Source: Tubulanus polymorphus
Taxonomy: Eukaryota; Nemertea; Palaeonemertea; Tubulaniformes; Tubulanidae
Direction of reading: 5' to 3'
Length of the DNA stretch: 64,000 bases
Assembly (NCBI RefSeq): GCF_964204645.1
Contig: NC_134025.1
Location: forward strand, 25,574,001 to 25,638,000
Shown: one piece after another, positions 36,604-47,500 of the stretch
Position numbering within the stretch: the stretch's first letter is position 1
How the letters are laid out: every line of letters begins with the position of its first letter
Notes under the pieces: generated by a model
Told to the model about the DNA's origin: nothing
The model's database searches: none
Seen by the model: only the letters and a program-made list of their open reading frames with translations
Made by a program: the position numbers and the translations under genes

Positions 36604-39600
36604 ATGGAGTCCCCTTCATTTTACCCGCATGGCCGATTATCAATCGCTGAAGATTATTATAGATCATTCGTCATCTCAGAAAATATTCGCATAGAAAATA
36701 ATGGAAATGCAATCTCAACATCAGCTGCGTATAAGGTAACAACACAAGAATAAATTGCTCTCTAGAGCTCTTTAGAGGTAAAATGAGTAGATAAATAGTA
36801 AGAAAACATTCGTATTGTATGAAAGATATACCCGAAATTAATTATGCTCATCATTCCTAAGATCTGAAATTGTGAAAATAGTTTTTATCATGATCTCACG
36901 TGAAAAGATATCGAAATCATTTCGTTATATGCTTGTAACTAACTGTACGGCTCTAGGTAAATCTGATGAATAATCTGGTACAATATACCGGGCAACCTCT
37001 ATCCGAACGTCACCCATTCTACTCGATGACCATAAAGAAATTACAAGGTAGGTTTCGATGCACATTTTTTAACTCCATCGACGAATTGGGGATATTCGGA
37101 AATAGTATTTTGTGAATAATGCTTTTCTAGATTCAAACCAGAAGGGTACTTATATTTTATTTGGTCTAACTGCGAAATGTTACATCGGTCATCCAACTTG
37201 GACTATTAAACAGTCAATCCGGTATCATAGCGATACGGGAGGCGTGTTCAATGGTGGTTCAGGGATGTATTCTGACCAGACGTACGGGGAAGGTAAATTG
37301 AATTCTGCTATGAAAATTTCCTTGAAAACCGATTGAACACAAGTGTAATGAAATATATATGAGGCGTCCCATTTTCAGGCGATAGAATCACATGTTTGGC
37401 AGAATATTTTGATACAGACGCAACGAAAACATTAGTGAATTTCTTCAAGAACGGGAAACTAACATTCAGACAGTGGGTCAGCTTACCGTTTAATGATTTG
37501 TACCCAACGATTGGATTTGAAAATGGACCTGTCGAACTGGCCGTACAATGGCCAGTCGATGCAACTGAAAACATAAATGTCGACAATGTCAGTTTTGAAT
37601 GAAACATCGTTAGTTTTTTTTTAAAATATTACAAACATTAAGCCATGAAGATTTTGAATTTCCAGTGTGATATAACTCAGTGGATAGGGTGTCGTGGAAT
37701 AGGGAAAGATCTAGTAAATTCAACATTTATACTCACTGAATATGAAGACGAAAAACACGCATATACAATCCAGTCTCCACGACCACTTACGGAAGGTTGG
37801 TTGACCGTTTACAGTATTCAAAATGATTCCATTCGCTACTTTCGTAGTGAAATATCAATAAATTCAACGACAAGGCCTATAGTTCTATACTTAAAAGCGA
37901 ATAATAAGGAACGGAAAAACTGCTAATCAATGTATTTTGCTGCTCTTTAGAAACGTCCTATTTTGAGGTTGATATTGCCGCGATGTCTTCTGAGAGTAAA
38001 GGTCTGGTGGTTGGCCTCACTCCAGCCGTTGCGGAACGGCATTTTGCTCCTGGTTACCATGCCCCTTCAATAGGCTTCCATTGCGATGACGGTGCCGTCA
38101 TGTTCGGAACAAATCATAACTTTGGTAAGATCTAGAAAATAATCTTTCATACAAACGAATTCTTAGTAAAATCTTTTTTACTGTCCTCACTGGGGGCTCA
38201 GCCTTTCAAGATAAAACTTTGCGATGTCAGAGCGGAGACAGTATCGGCTGCGGTATCATCTATCTGAATCAATTAGCAGACGACAGTGAACAGTATCGAA
38301 AAGAGCAATGCGTATTAGTATACTTTTTAAAAAACGGCAAGATATTCTACCACGAGTGTATTCACCAACACGAAGGAGGCTTCTACCCTACGTTAGGATT
38401 CTGTACAAAAGGTAAACGAACTCGTCTAGTATGGAAATATTTGCGACATACACAAATTACTACGATCTTTTTATTATAGGGGACTCAGTACGGGTGATTA
38501 TGGATGGAGAAGAACCTGTTATTTCGGAAATGACTGCGACAAGGTGGGCTCAGAATCTGAATATGTACAAGGAATTGCGTTTTGACCCGAGTTTATCAGT
38601 TATAGACTTCGAGGAAGATCGCGGGAGGAAAATAGCCCTGAGATCGAATCTATCTCAACCACTGATGCAATTCGTCAAATTAAAATTTACAGAAAATATG
38701 CCATTTTTCAAGGTTAAAATCATAGATCAAGGTATGGAATATTCCCTACGTGCTATCGTTAAAACTAAAAAATACGAAATATTTATCTCAAAGATGCGTT
38801 CTAACTTTTCACAAGATGGAGACAGCAGCATAAATGTTGGCGTATCGCCGAAGACCTTTCCGAGTGCTGGTAAACAACTGGGTAGAACAGATACTAGCTG
38901 TGCATATTCCGGTCAGGATGGCTATTTACAAACAAAAAATATCAAGAAAAAAGTTGAAAAACTTAAAAAGGGTGAGGATCGACAGATTTACATTACATAT
39001 TTGCGTATTTATAATAATAAAACTTGGTAAACGCATATCAAACATAACCTTGTCCGGCGATTCCACTTGGAATATTGTACATCGTTTTGATATAGTTTTT
39101 GAATGCCATCCGGCGCTACTTTTAATATAAAGATCGCTTTAATTTTCTGATTTATAAATTCTGCAGGCGATGAAGTTGGATGTTATTTAGAATTTCTATC
39201 CGATGAATTATGCGTCTTGCTATTTATGAAAGAGCCAGGAGGTCAAAAATATCGAATACAACTACCGACGCAAGCCGGGAATGCAATCTATCCATCTATA
39301 ACTTTCGATCCGACAGAAAATGAAACTGTCATATTCGTCACGTGGCCGGATATGCTGTTCATTACCGATGTTCCGATAATTGAGTTTGTACGTTACTCTA
39401 CGATTCATGCAATTTATGGGCTGGAATTTATATGCTTAAAATTAATCAAATTGTGCTGGTCTAAGTTATACACGTGGCAAATGATAGATATTTTATGGCA
39501 ATTTCAGTTCGATTTTCGTTGTTGGGTTTCTCACCCTTGTATAACATGCGATGTGCGGTCAATACATATCAAAGATAAACAACCGAATAATTCCTATTAC

Positions 39601-40645
39601 AATTCACAAGGATCGAAACCATTTAGAATTTCGGGTAAGAGTGAAAAAATGCCACTTTGATCGTGTTTAGAAGCATTTTTTTAAATATTTTGATTTCATC
39701 AATTCGTTTCCCTTTACGACGCTGTTTTAGATCTAACGTATTTCGAAGTGAATTTCTCTGGCTGTAAAGGAAACTCATTTCCCGCCGTTGGGCTATCAGG
39801 ATCCATGTTCCAATCTCATGCCGTACTAGGCTTTGATTCGGGAACCATAGCTCTGAGACCAGACACCGGCGAAATAATGTATAACGGTTGTAAGTAGGTC
39901 CTTACTGCAGTGCGATCTTATTGCAAAATAATCTTAGTTTATAAAGTATATATCAAGCGTGTCTTCTTTTTAGCAGATATTATGTCTGTACAAAGATACT
40001 CGGCAACTCAATCGTAACTATTTTTCTTCTCATCCCATTTTAGCCAATTATAAGATAGGGACTAGACACATGTGCAAAAGTGAGACCGTGGTCGGATGCG
40101 GCGTGATATTCTTTGAGAAGCTGGACACTGATGGTATGGAGGAACAAACCGTTGTGGTGTATTTTACATACGACAAAGAAGTAATATATCACATTCCCGT
40201 GTGGATCCAAGCCGGGGGAATGTATCCGACGTTTGGCCTTAGAAATGAAGGTAAATCAACCCCATTCCGACGGGTAAAGGTCGCAATGTAAAAGGAGCAC
40301 CAAAATAGAACAGCCAGTCTTGGTACATTTTGGTTTGGTTACACCTTTTTCACAAGAATTCATTTCTTTCTATAAGTTGATATCTATATGTACACACGTA
40401 TAGCTTTTAATTCGTCATGGACAAATTAATGTTTTCTTTATACAATTCATTAAGGTGAACATGTTACTCTGATGCCTCCATCAGAATGTCCATTACAAAC
40501 GAATATCGTGTCGGAATGGACGAAACAAGCGAAATACAAGGTCAACCGCACAATCAGTAGACAAGACACTGTAGACTTTGATACAGATCTTATGATGGAC
40601 GCGTTGGAGCACACAGATTTCATAGACGGTTTGAATGAAAAATAA
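36604..40645 (+). CDS. Tandem SPRY-domain protein, SPRYD3-like (SPRY-only form)
   Basis: Thirteen exons (36604-36735, 36957-37047, 37131-37292, 37379-37587, 37666-37795, 37951-38124, 38202-38411, 38480-38971, 39167-39387, 39508-39634, 39731-39889, 40044-40250, 40455-40645) join to 834 codons. Four SPRY-like modules follow one another: residues about 45-200, 240-375, 420-607 and 650-780. The second and fourth are the clearest, with SYFEVDI or TYFEVNF, GFHCDDGAVMFG, SGDSIGCGI or SETVVGCGV, and GGFYPTLG or GGMYPTFG, which mirrors human SPRYD3 (two SPRY domains). The third is degenerate. SPRY modules bind proteins; the ligand here is unknown. No signal peptide. Most introns are phase 1, usually splitting a Gly, Glu or Asp codon. 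The last exon has a possible donor at 40629 that would splice into the TIR block downstream. Confidence 0.78.
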
Positions 40646-40651
40646 TAAAGT
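40646..40651 (+). terminator. Possible polyadenylation signal after the SPRY stop
   Basis: AATAAAG overlaps the end of the SPRY-only reading frame (stop TAA at 40643-40645). If used, the transcript would end before the TIR exons, giving a SPRY-only product. It lies unusually close to the stop. Confidence 0.35.
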
Positions 40652-40802
40652 TTACTAATATATAGAATGGAGAAATGATTAGATAACTGTTCATTAAATG
40701 ATTGTTAAATCATGTGACATTCTTCTGACTTCAAGAACTTGTAACTAATAAGAAGAACACATCTAAAACAGGTGGTATCATAATTTCTGCAATATTTCAC
40801 AG

Positions 40803-42075
40803 AATATAAGGACGAATACAACGTCGAAGATCTCGTCGATGAAGTACAAAGAATTGACAGACAACCAAAATATACGATCTTTATCTGCCATACCGACGAT
40901 TCTAATGACACCCGAAATGCTTATTCAATCCTTACCCAGTAAGCATTCATTGATTAGATAGGAATAAGGTAGCATTAGTTTTTTAAGCGCCGAATATCAT
41001 AGTGGTGACAATGAGTGGTATTCCCTTCTAAAATTTAGCAATGTTGTGTGGGCGTCTTTTATGGACAGCCCCTAACGTCGCATCGACATTTTGAATCACG
41101 TTTCGCCCAATTTTCCATTCGCCGGTGCACCTACCACCCGGATAAAATCGTGTCACTGATTATCTATCTACTAATAACAATTCAAAGATGATTACATGGA
41201 CACATGTAATGTAAATATGTATATTTCAGATTATTTCAGTCTGGTTATATTGTGGAATTATCACAGTGGAACATGACACTTAATGAAATTCAAGATAAAA
41301 TTGACCGTTCCGATATAATCATATGTCTACTGTCCCACGCCTACATTAGCTGCGATGAGAAACTTCAAGAACTGATAACCGTTAAATCAAAAGGTGCCCT
41401 ATATTTTCAAATATCTATGGAATGTGATAACGATAGTGAACTAAATGTGTAATTTCAGTTATTTCTATTTCGCTAATTTCTCTTTCAGAGAAACCCATAA
41501 TACCAGTCCTCGTGGAAGAAATGCCATATCCCCCGGAAGGAAATATTATGTCATTTTATCCAGATTTCAACAAAGTGGTTGACTTCCGAGTGGACCTGTT
41601 TAATACCGACGTCGCTGTCGACGATGTAGTGGCAAAAGTATCAAAACGCTGCTCCAATCTGGTGAGTATTGGTTTCCCAGACTTGGAGTCGGTTTTGTAG
41701 TCGAGAAAAGAATTGGCTTTAATCCGAAGTCTTAAATTGAACAATCATTGCATATATGGAGGGGAGGCTAAAAAGCTAAAAAGAGCGAGTGAATGCTATA
41801 AAATCAAACTCATGTGAGCCATCTCTGATCTAACAATCTCATCATGTGAGCCTTCTCTGATCTTGATATCAAAACTTTCTTTCTTCATTCCACAGAAACC
41901 GGTTCATGATGTGGAAAACGTCTCGTCATTTCTGACATTCTACCGGTCTCGAGGTGGACCTAACCGCGCCTCGACTCGAACTGATCACTATTTACCGAAC
42001 TTTCTCGACGATGACACCGGCGAATTTGTCTACCCGGTAAATCACGTGCGAACCACTGCCTGTAGCGTTATGTAA
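40803..42075 (+). CDS. TIR-domain exon block, probably the C-terminus of the SPRY gene
   Basis: Four exons (40803-40938, 41230-41393, 41489-41661, 41896-42075) encode about 217 residues with a TIR fold signature: first strand KYTIFICHTDD, then LTQLFQSGYIVELSQWN, SDIIICLLSHAYISCDE, and strand KPIIPVLVEE. The tail (about 60 residues, ending TTACSVM) is unassigned. The block begins in phase 1 and has no usable ATG before an in-frame stop at 40781, so it needs an upstream coding exon. The nearest one is the SPRY exon, whose candidate donor at 40628/40629 also leaves phase 1. The joined frame is 1047 codons including the stop. A Glu in KLQELI sits roughly where TIR NADases such as SARM1 keep the catalytic Glu, but spacing is not exact. 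TIR domains act in immune signalling or NAD+ cleavage. Confidence 0.72.
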
Positions 42076-44534
42076 ACTGCAGAAATTTCAATCAATACAC
42101 GTAAACAGTTACTATATTCGAATTATTACGTTTTTTCCTTTTATTTCTCAAATTCAACTGTACTCGTTTAACGCTGTCTCAAGTGTAGTGTTGTTGTTAA
42201 GAGGATTTTTTTTCGCCACGTACCGGACTGTATTTCATTCCGATACAATTATTCCAAGTCGCCACTCAGTGGGGCTGTCAAAAAAATCGAACACGACCTT
42301 TCTATAGTGCTATAGCTTTTACTCATCAGTCAAGACCCCACTCGATGCCAAATACAAGTGTATTTATAGGAAATGAAACCCACAGCAGAATAATGGACAC
42401 ATTCCTCACTGTATATTCTAAGAAACAACGATACAGTCATTGCACTTGGAGCCAAACCCAAAACATAAATATAAGATATATATAAGTGTATAGAGTTTGA
42501 AGTCCTCGAAATGTCTTTATTGTAAAGTAAACATATATCTTACATCGAAGTAAAGGTTATGCAAACTTAAAAGATGATAAGATTCACATATCTTGAATAG
42601 AAAACGAAAAGCAAAGAAGTAGAATGAAGATATAACATAAAACGTTATTGGAGACTATGAGAATATCGGTAAAGAAACTTACGTAATTTGAAGCGCCATT
42701 TACGACTTTTTCATTAGATACGGTTTTGAGTATATTGAAAAGAATACAACCAACGTCTCGCCATTTTACATCGGTTCATTACAGTTATTCAGAATACGTC
42801 TGTACCGCATCCCTAATGAGGACCACTGGATTTTGTGAACTGCAATAAATTAGGCCATCACATGTTTTCTTTATTTCTCGTCTCGTGAATATTTTCGTCC
42901 CCAAATGGAATATGAAATGTTTGGAAACGTTGGAATTTCTGCTAATCGACAACAATCTAAACCTGTGGATTATTGATACATGACGTAGGGACGATCGATA
43001 CAAACGATTTTAACAAAATTGTATAGTTTAGAATTTGCGTAATTGTTGAGCAAAATGATGCCGATCAGATGTGAACAACCAGTCAACGTGCGCAAGTAGA
43101 CTGACTGAAGTACAATAAAAATGATATTTACATTTTTCCTGGTATAGATTACACTGTCTATACAAGGTTATAGATGTCAAAATCATATATTTTTGAATCA
43201 CAATCTAATGTCAGACTTTACACAGTACGGTTCTTAATCTATGGCCGACATCGACCACACACCCAAACCACTTGACGAAATTCCACTCGTGCACATTTCT
43301 CCTAATGAGTCAATCCTATGTAGAAGAGACGCCGTTGTTCTCATACTCTTCGACCTTCAATAGATGTTTAAATTGAGAATGCAAATATGCAAACTTTCTC
43401 CGTTAATTGTAATCCAAAATCAACACTTCGTTGTCTGAACACGCCTGTATTTGTAATGTGATATTTAATGAACGGGAATACATAAAAAGATTTTATCTAA
43501 ACGACTTCGTATCCACCGACCTTTAAATGTAAGATTTTTGCCATTGTATAATATCCTAATATCCCGAAGCAGAATTTTTACGCATTGGAAATACATGAAC
43601 TAATCTTATCAGAAAAGGCCGTGAGTTCCGTGTTTATCAATGCCGCCAAGTCAACATCTGATATTAAGTGCGCAAATTCCCCGTCTCAAAGATGGCGTTA
43701 GACCATTGGTTGAATTAGTAAACGTCACACAGGGCACCGCACACATTTCAGTGTATGAACCATGCTTGGTATAGCAACTCGTGAAACGTCCCAAGTCATT
43801 TGAACTCGAAGGAGTAATCTCAATTGGAAGTTACAAATACACAACGAAATTTGGAATTAATATACGTAGGAAAGTAAGTCATTTGATTTATTTCATGAAG
43901 CTGATTGAAACATACATGAAACATACTTTAAAATATTTGCAAGTCGCTGTGTTGTAATCTTTTTTCCTGTTTAATGAATATATTTTCCACGAACTGAATC
44001 AAAAATGGTAGAACACATTTCAATGGGGAAAAATATAAATTCTGAAATACTGTTACTTTTGAGTATAATGGCTTTACAGAGCCTTGTAGTATCTGTGAAA
44101 GCAAACGTTTAATGATGAAATGTTTGTTACCGATGAAATTATTACATTATTGATACGTGAAACGTTGCTCTAAGTTATGAAATTCTATCTTATCCTGGTT
44201 TTATTTCTGGAAATGCAGCAGCAATCGAAATGCCGTTAAGAAACGTACAACCGTAACTAAAATGTGCTGCACTGATAGTTCATTTACGAGAGCAAATATT
44301 GCCAACGCCTATTATTCCAAGACCAATATTACCCGAGCTCTTAAGGTGTATAATGCAGATGTTAGTTTAACGCATATTGCAATATCTCATTTGTATTGGG
44401 ACGATGATTAATTTAGCAGATTGAAAATGTAATGATTCCGACGTATGTATTCACGTATGCATCTATCACTCAATAAGAAATCTCAATAAATTTTAACTTC
44501 TTTTGTATTTGCAGATTTATACAACCTTATCAAG
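42076..44534. other. Intergenic DNA between the SPRY/TIR locus and the mucin
   Basis: No coding sequence recognised on either strand. The right end must contain the mucin promoter and possibly 5' UTR exons; an acceptor-like TTTGTATTTGCAG lies just before 44517. Confidence 0.45.
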
Positions 44535-47500
44535 ATGTTTTCAAGAACAGTCATTATTCATCTCATTATCTTCATTATCTCAACAACTTTCACATTAACT
44601 GTTGTATCAGCCCAATCGTCAACTTCTGGACCAATAGCCCCAACGTCAACTTCTGGACCAATAGCCCCATCGTCAACTTCTGGGCCAATAGTCCCATCGT
44701 CAAGTTCTGGATCAACAGCCCCATCGTCAACTTCTGGATCAATAGCTCCATCGTCAACTTCTGGACCAATAGCCCCATCGTCAACTTCTGGACCAATAGC
44801 CCCATCGTCAACTTCTGGACCAATAGCCCCATCGTCAACTTCTGGACCAATAGTCCCATCGTCGACTTCTGGACCAATAGCCCCATCGTCAACTTCTGGA
44901 CCAATAGCCCCATCGTCAACTTCTGGACCAATAGTCCCATCGTCGACTTCTGGGCCAATAGTCCCATCGTCAAGTTCTGGATCAACAGCCCCATCGTCAA
45001 CTTCTGGATCAATAGCTCCATCGTCAACTTCTGGACCAATAGCCCCATCGTCAACTTCTGGACCAATAGCCCCATCGTCAACTTCTGGACCAATAGCCCC
45101 ATCGTCAACTTCTGGACCAATAGTCCCATCGTCAACTTCTGGACCAATAGCCCCATCGTCAACTTCTGGACCAATAGCCCCATCGTCAACTTCTGGACCA
45201 ATAGCCCCATCGTCAACTTCTGGACCAATAGCCCCATCGTCAACTTCTGGACCAATAGCCCCATCGTCAACTTCTGGACCAATAGCCCCATCGTCAACTT
45301 CTGGACCAATAGCCCCATCGTCAACTTCTGGACCAATAGTCCCATCGTCGACTTCTGGATCAACAGCCGCATCGTCAACTTCTGGACCAATAGCCCCAAC
45401 GTCGACTTCTGGACCAATAGCCCCATCGTCAACTTCTGGACCAATAGCCTCATCGTCAACTTCTGGACCAATAGCCCCATCGTCAACTTCTGGACCAATA
45501 GCCCCATCGTCAACTTCTGGATCAACAGCCGCATCGTCAACTTCTGGACCAATAGCCCCATCGTCGACTTCTGGACCAATAGCCCCATCGTCGACTTCTG
45601 GACCAATAGTCCCATCGTCGACTTCTGGACCAATAGCCCCATCGTCAACTTCTGGACCAATAGCCCCATCGTCAACTTCTGGACCAATAGCCCCATCGTC
45701 AACTTCTGGACCAATAGCCCCATCGTCAACTTCTGGATCAACAGCCGCATCGTCAACTTCTGGACCAATAGCCCGATCGTCAACTTCTGGACCAACAGCC
45801 CCATCGTCAACTTCTGGACCAACAGCCCGATCGTCAAATTCTGGACCAACAGCCCGATCGTCAACTTCTGGATCAACAGCCGCATCATCAACTTCTGGAC
45901 CAATAGCCCCATCGTCGACTTCTGGACCAATAGCCCCATCGTCAAGTTCTGGACCAATAGCCCTATCGTCGACTTCTGGACCAATAGTCCCATCGTCGAC
46001 TTCTGGACCAATAGTCCCATCGTCGACTTCTGGACCAATAGCCCCATCGTCAACTTCTGGATCAACAGTCCCATCGTCAACTTCTGGACCAATAGCCCCA
46101 TCGTCAAGTTCTGGACCAATAGCCCCATCGTCGACTTCTGGACCAATAGTCCCATCGTCGACTTCTGGACCAATAGCCCCATCGTCAACTTCTGGACCAA
46201 TAGCCCCATCGTCGACTTCTGGACCAATAGCCCCATGGTCGAGTTCTGGACCAATAGCCCCATCGTCAACTTCTGGACCAATAGTCCCATCGTCGACTTC
46301 TGGACCAATAGCCCCATCGTCAACTTCTGGATCAACAGCCGCATCGTCAACTTCTGGACCAATAGCCCCATCGTCGACTTCTGGACCAATAGCCCCATCG
46401 TCAACTTCTGGATCAACAGCCGCATCGTCAACTTCTGGACCAATAGCCCCATCGTCGACTTCTGGACCAATAGCCCCATCGTCTAGTTCTGGACCAATAG
46501 CCCCATCGTCAAGTTCTGGACCAATAGCCTCATCGTCAACTTCTGGACCAATAGCCCCATCGTCAACTTCTGGACCAATAGTCCCATCGTCAACTTCTGG
46601 ATCAACAGCCGCATCGTCAACTTCTGGACCAATAGCCCCATCGTCGACTTCTGGACCAATAGTCCCATCGTCGACTTCTGGACCAATAGTCCCATCGTCG
46701 ACTTCTGGACCAATAGCCCCATCGTCTAGTTCTGGACCAATAGCCCCATCGTCTAGTTCTGGACCAATAGCCCCATCGTCGACTTCTGGACCAATAGCCC
46801 CATCGTCAACTTCTGGACCAATAGCCCCATCGTCAACTTCTGGATCAACAGCCGCATCGTCGACTTCTGGACCAACAGTCCCATCGTCGACTTCTGGACT
46901 AATAGTCCCATCGTCGACTTCTGGACCAATAGCCCCATCGTCAACTTCTGGATCAACAGCCGCATCGTCAACTTCTGGACCAATAGCCCCATCGTCGACT
47001 TCTGGACCAATAGCCCCATCGTCGAGTTCTGGACCAATAGCCCCATCGTCAAGTTCTGGATCAACAGCCCCATCGTCAACTTCTGGATCAATGGCTCCAT
47101 CGTCAACTTCTGGACCAATAGCCCCATCGTCAACTTCTGGACCAATAGCCCCATCGTCAACTTCTGGACCAATAGCCCCATCGTCAACTTCTGGACCAAT
47201 AGCCCCATCGTCAACTTCTGGACCAATGGTCCCATCGTCGACTTCTGGACCAATAGCCCCATCGTCAACTCCCTCATTATTTTCCACGACGTCTTTTGTA
47301 ACTCCAAAAGGTAAGATTGGTAGCTAATTGTTTCCATGTTACAGTCACATTTTCTGGATTCACTTCAAATGGATATACGTTTTCTTTTATATAGTGCAAC
47401 CTATGATGGACGTTAGACTTGCTTTATCATTGAATGAGACTTTTAACAATTCAATGCTGAATCGCAGCAGCCCAGTATACAAAGAATTTGAACAAACTAC

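Noticed and set aside
37666-37926. An apparent stop-ended SPRY exon without a splice donor (TAA at 37924)
   Set aside because: A donor at 37796 (GGAAG followed by GTTGGT) gives the right phase and a better alignment to the YFEV start of the next module.
44558-47337. Minus-strand open frames of about 909 and 629 codons in the mucin array
   Set aside because: They are mirror images of the 27-bp coding repeat and have no signal, domain or splice support. The plus frame has a signal peptide and joins in phase to SEA and EGF exons.
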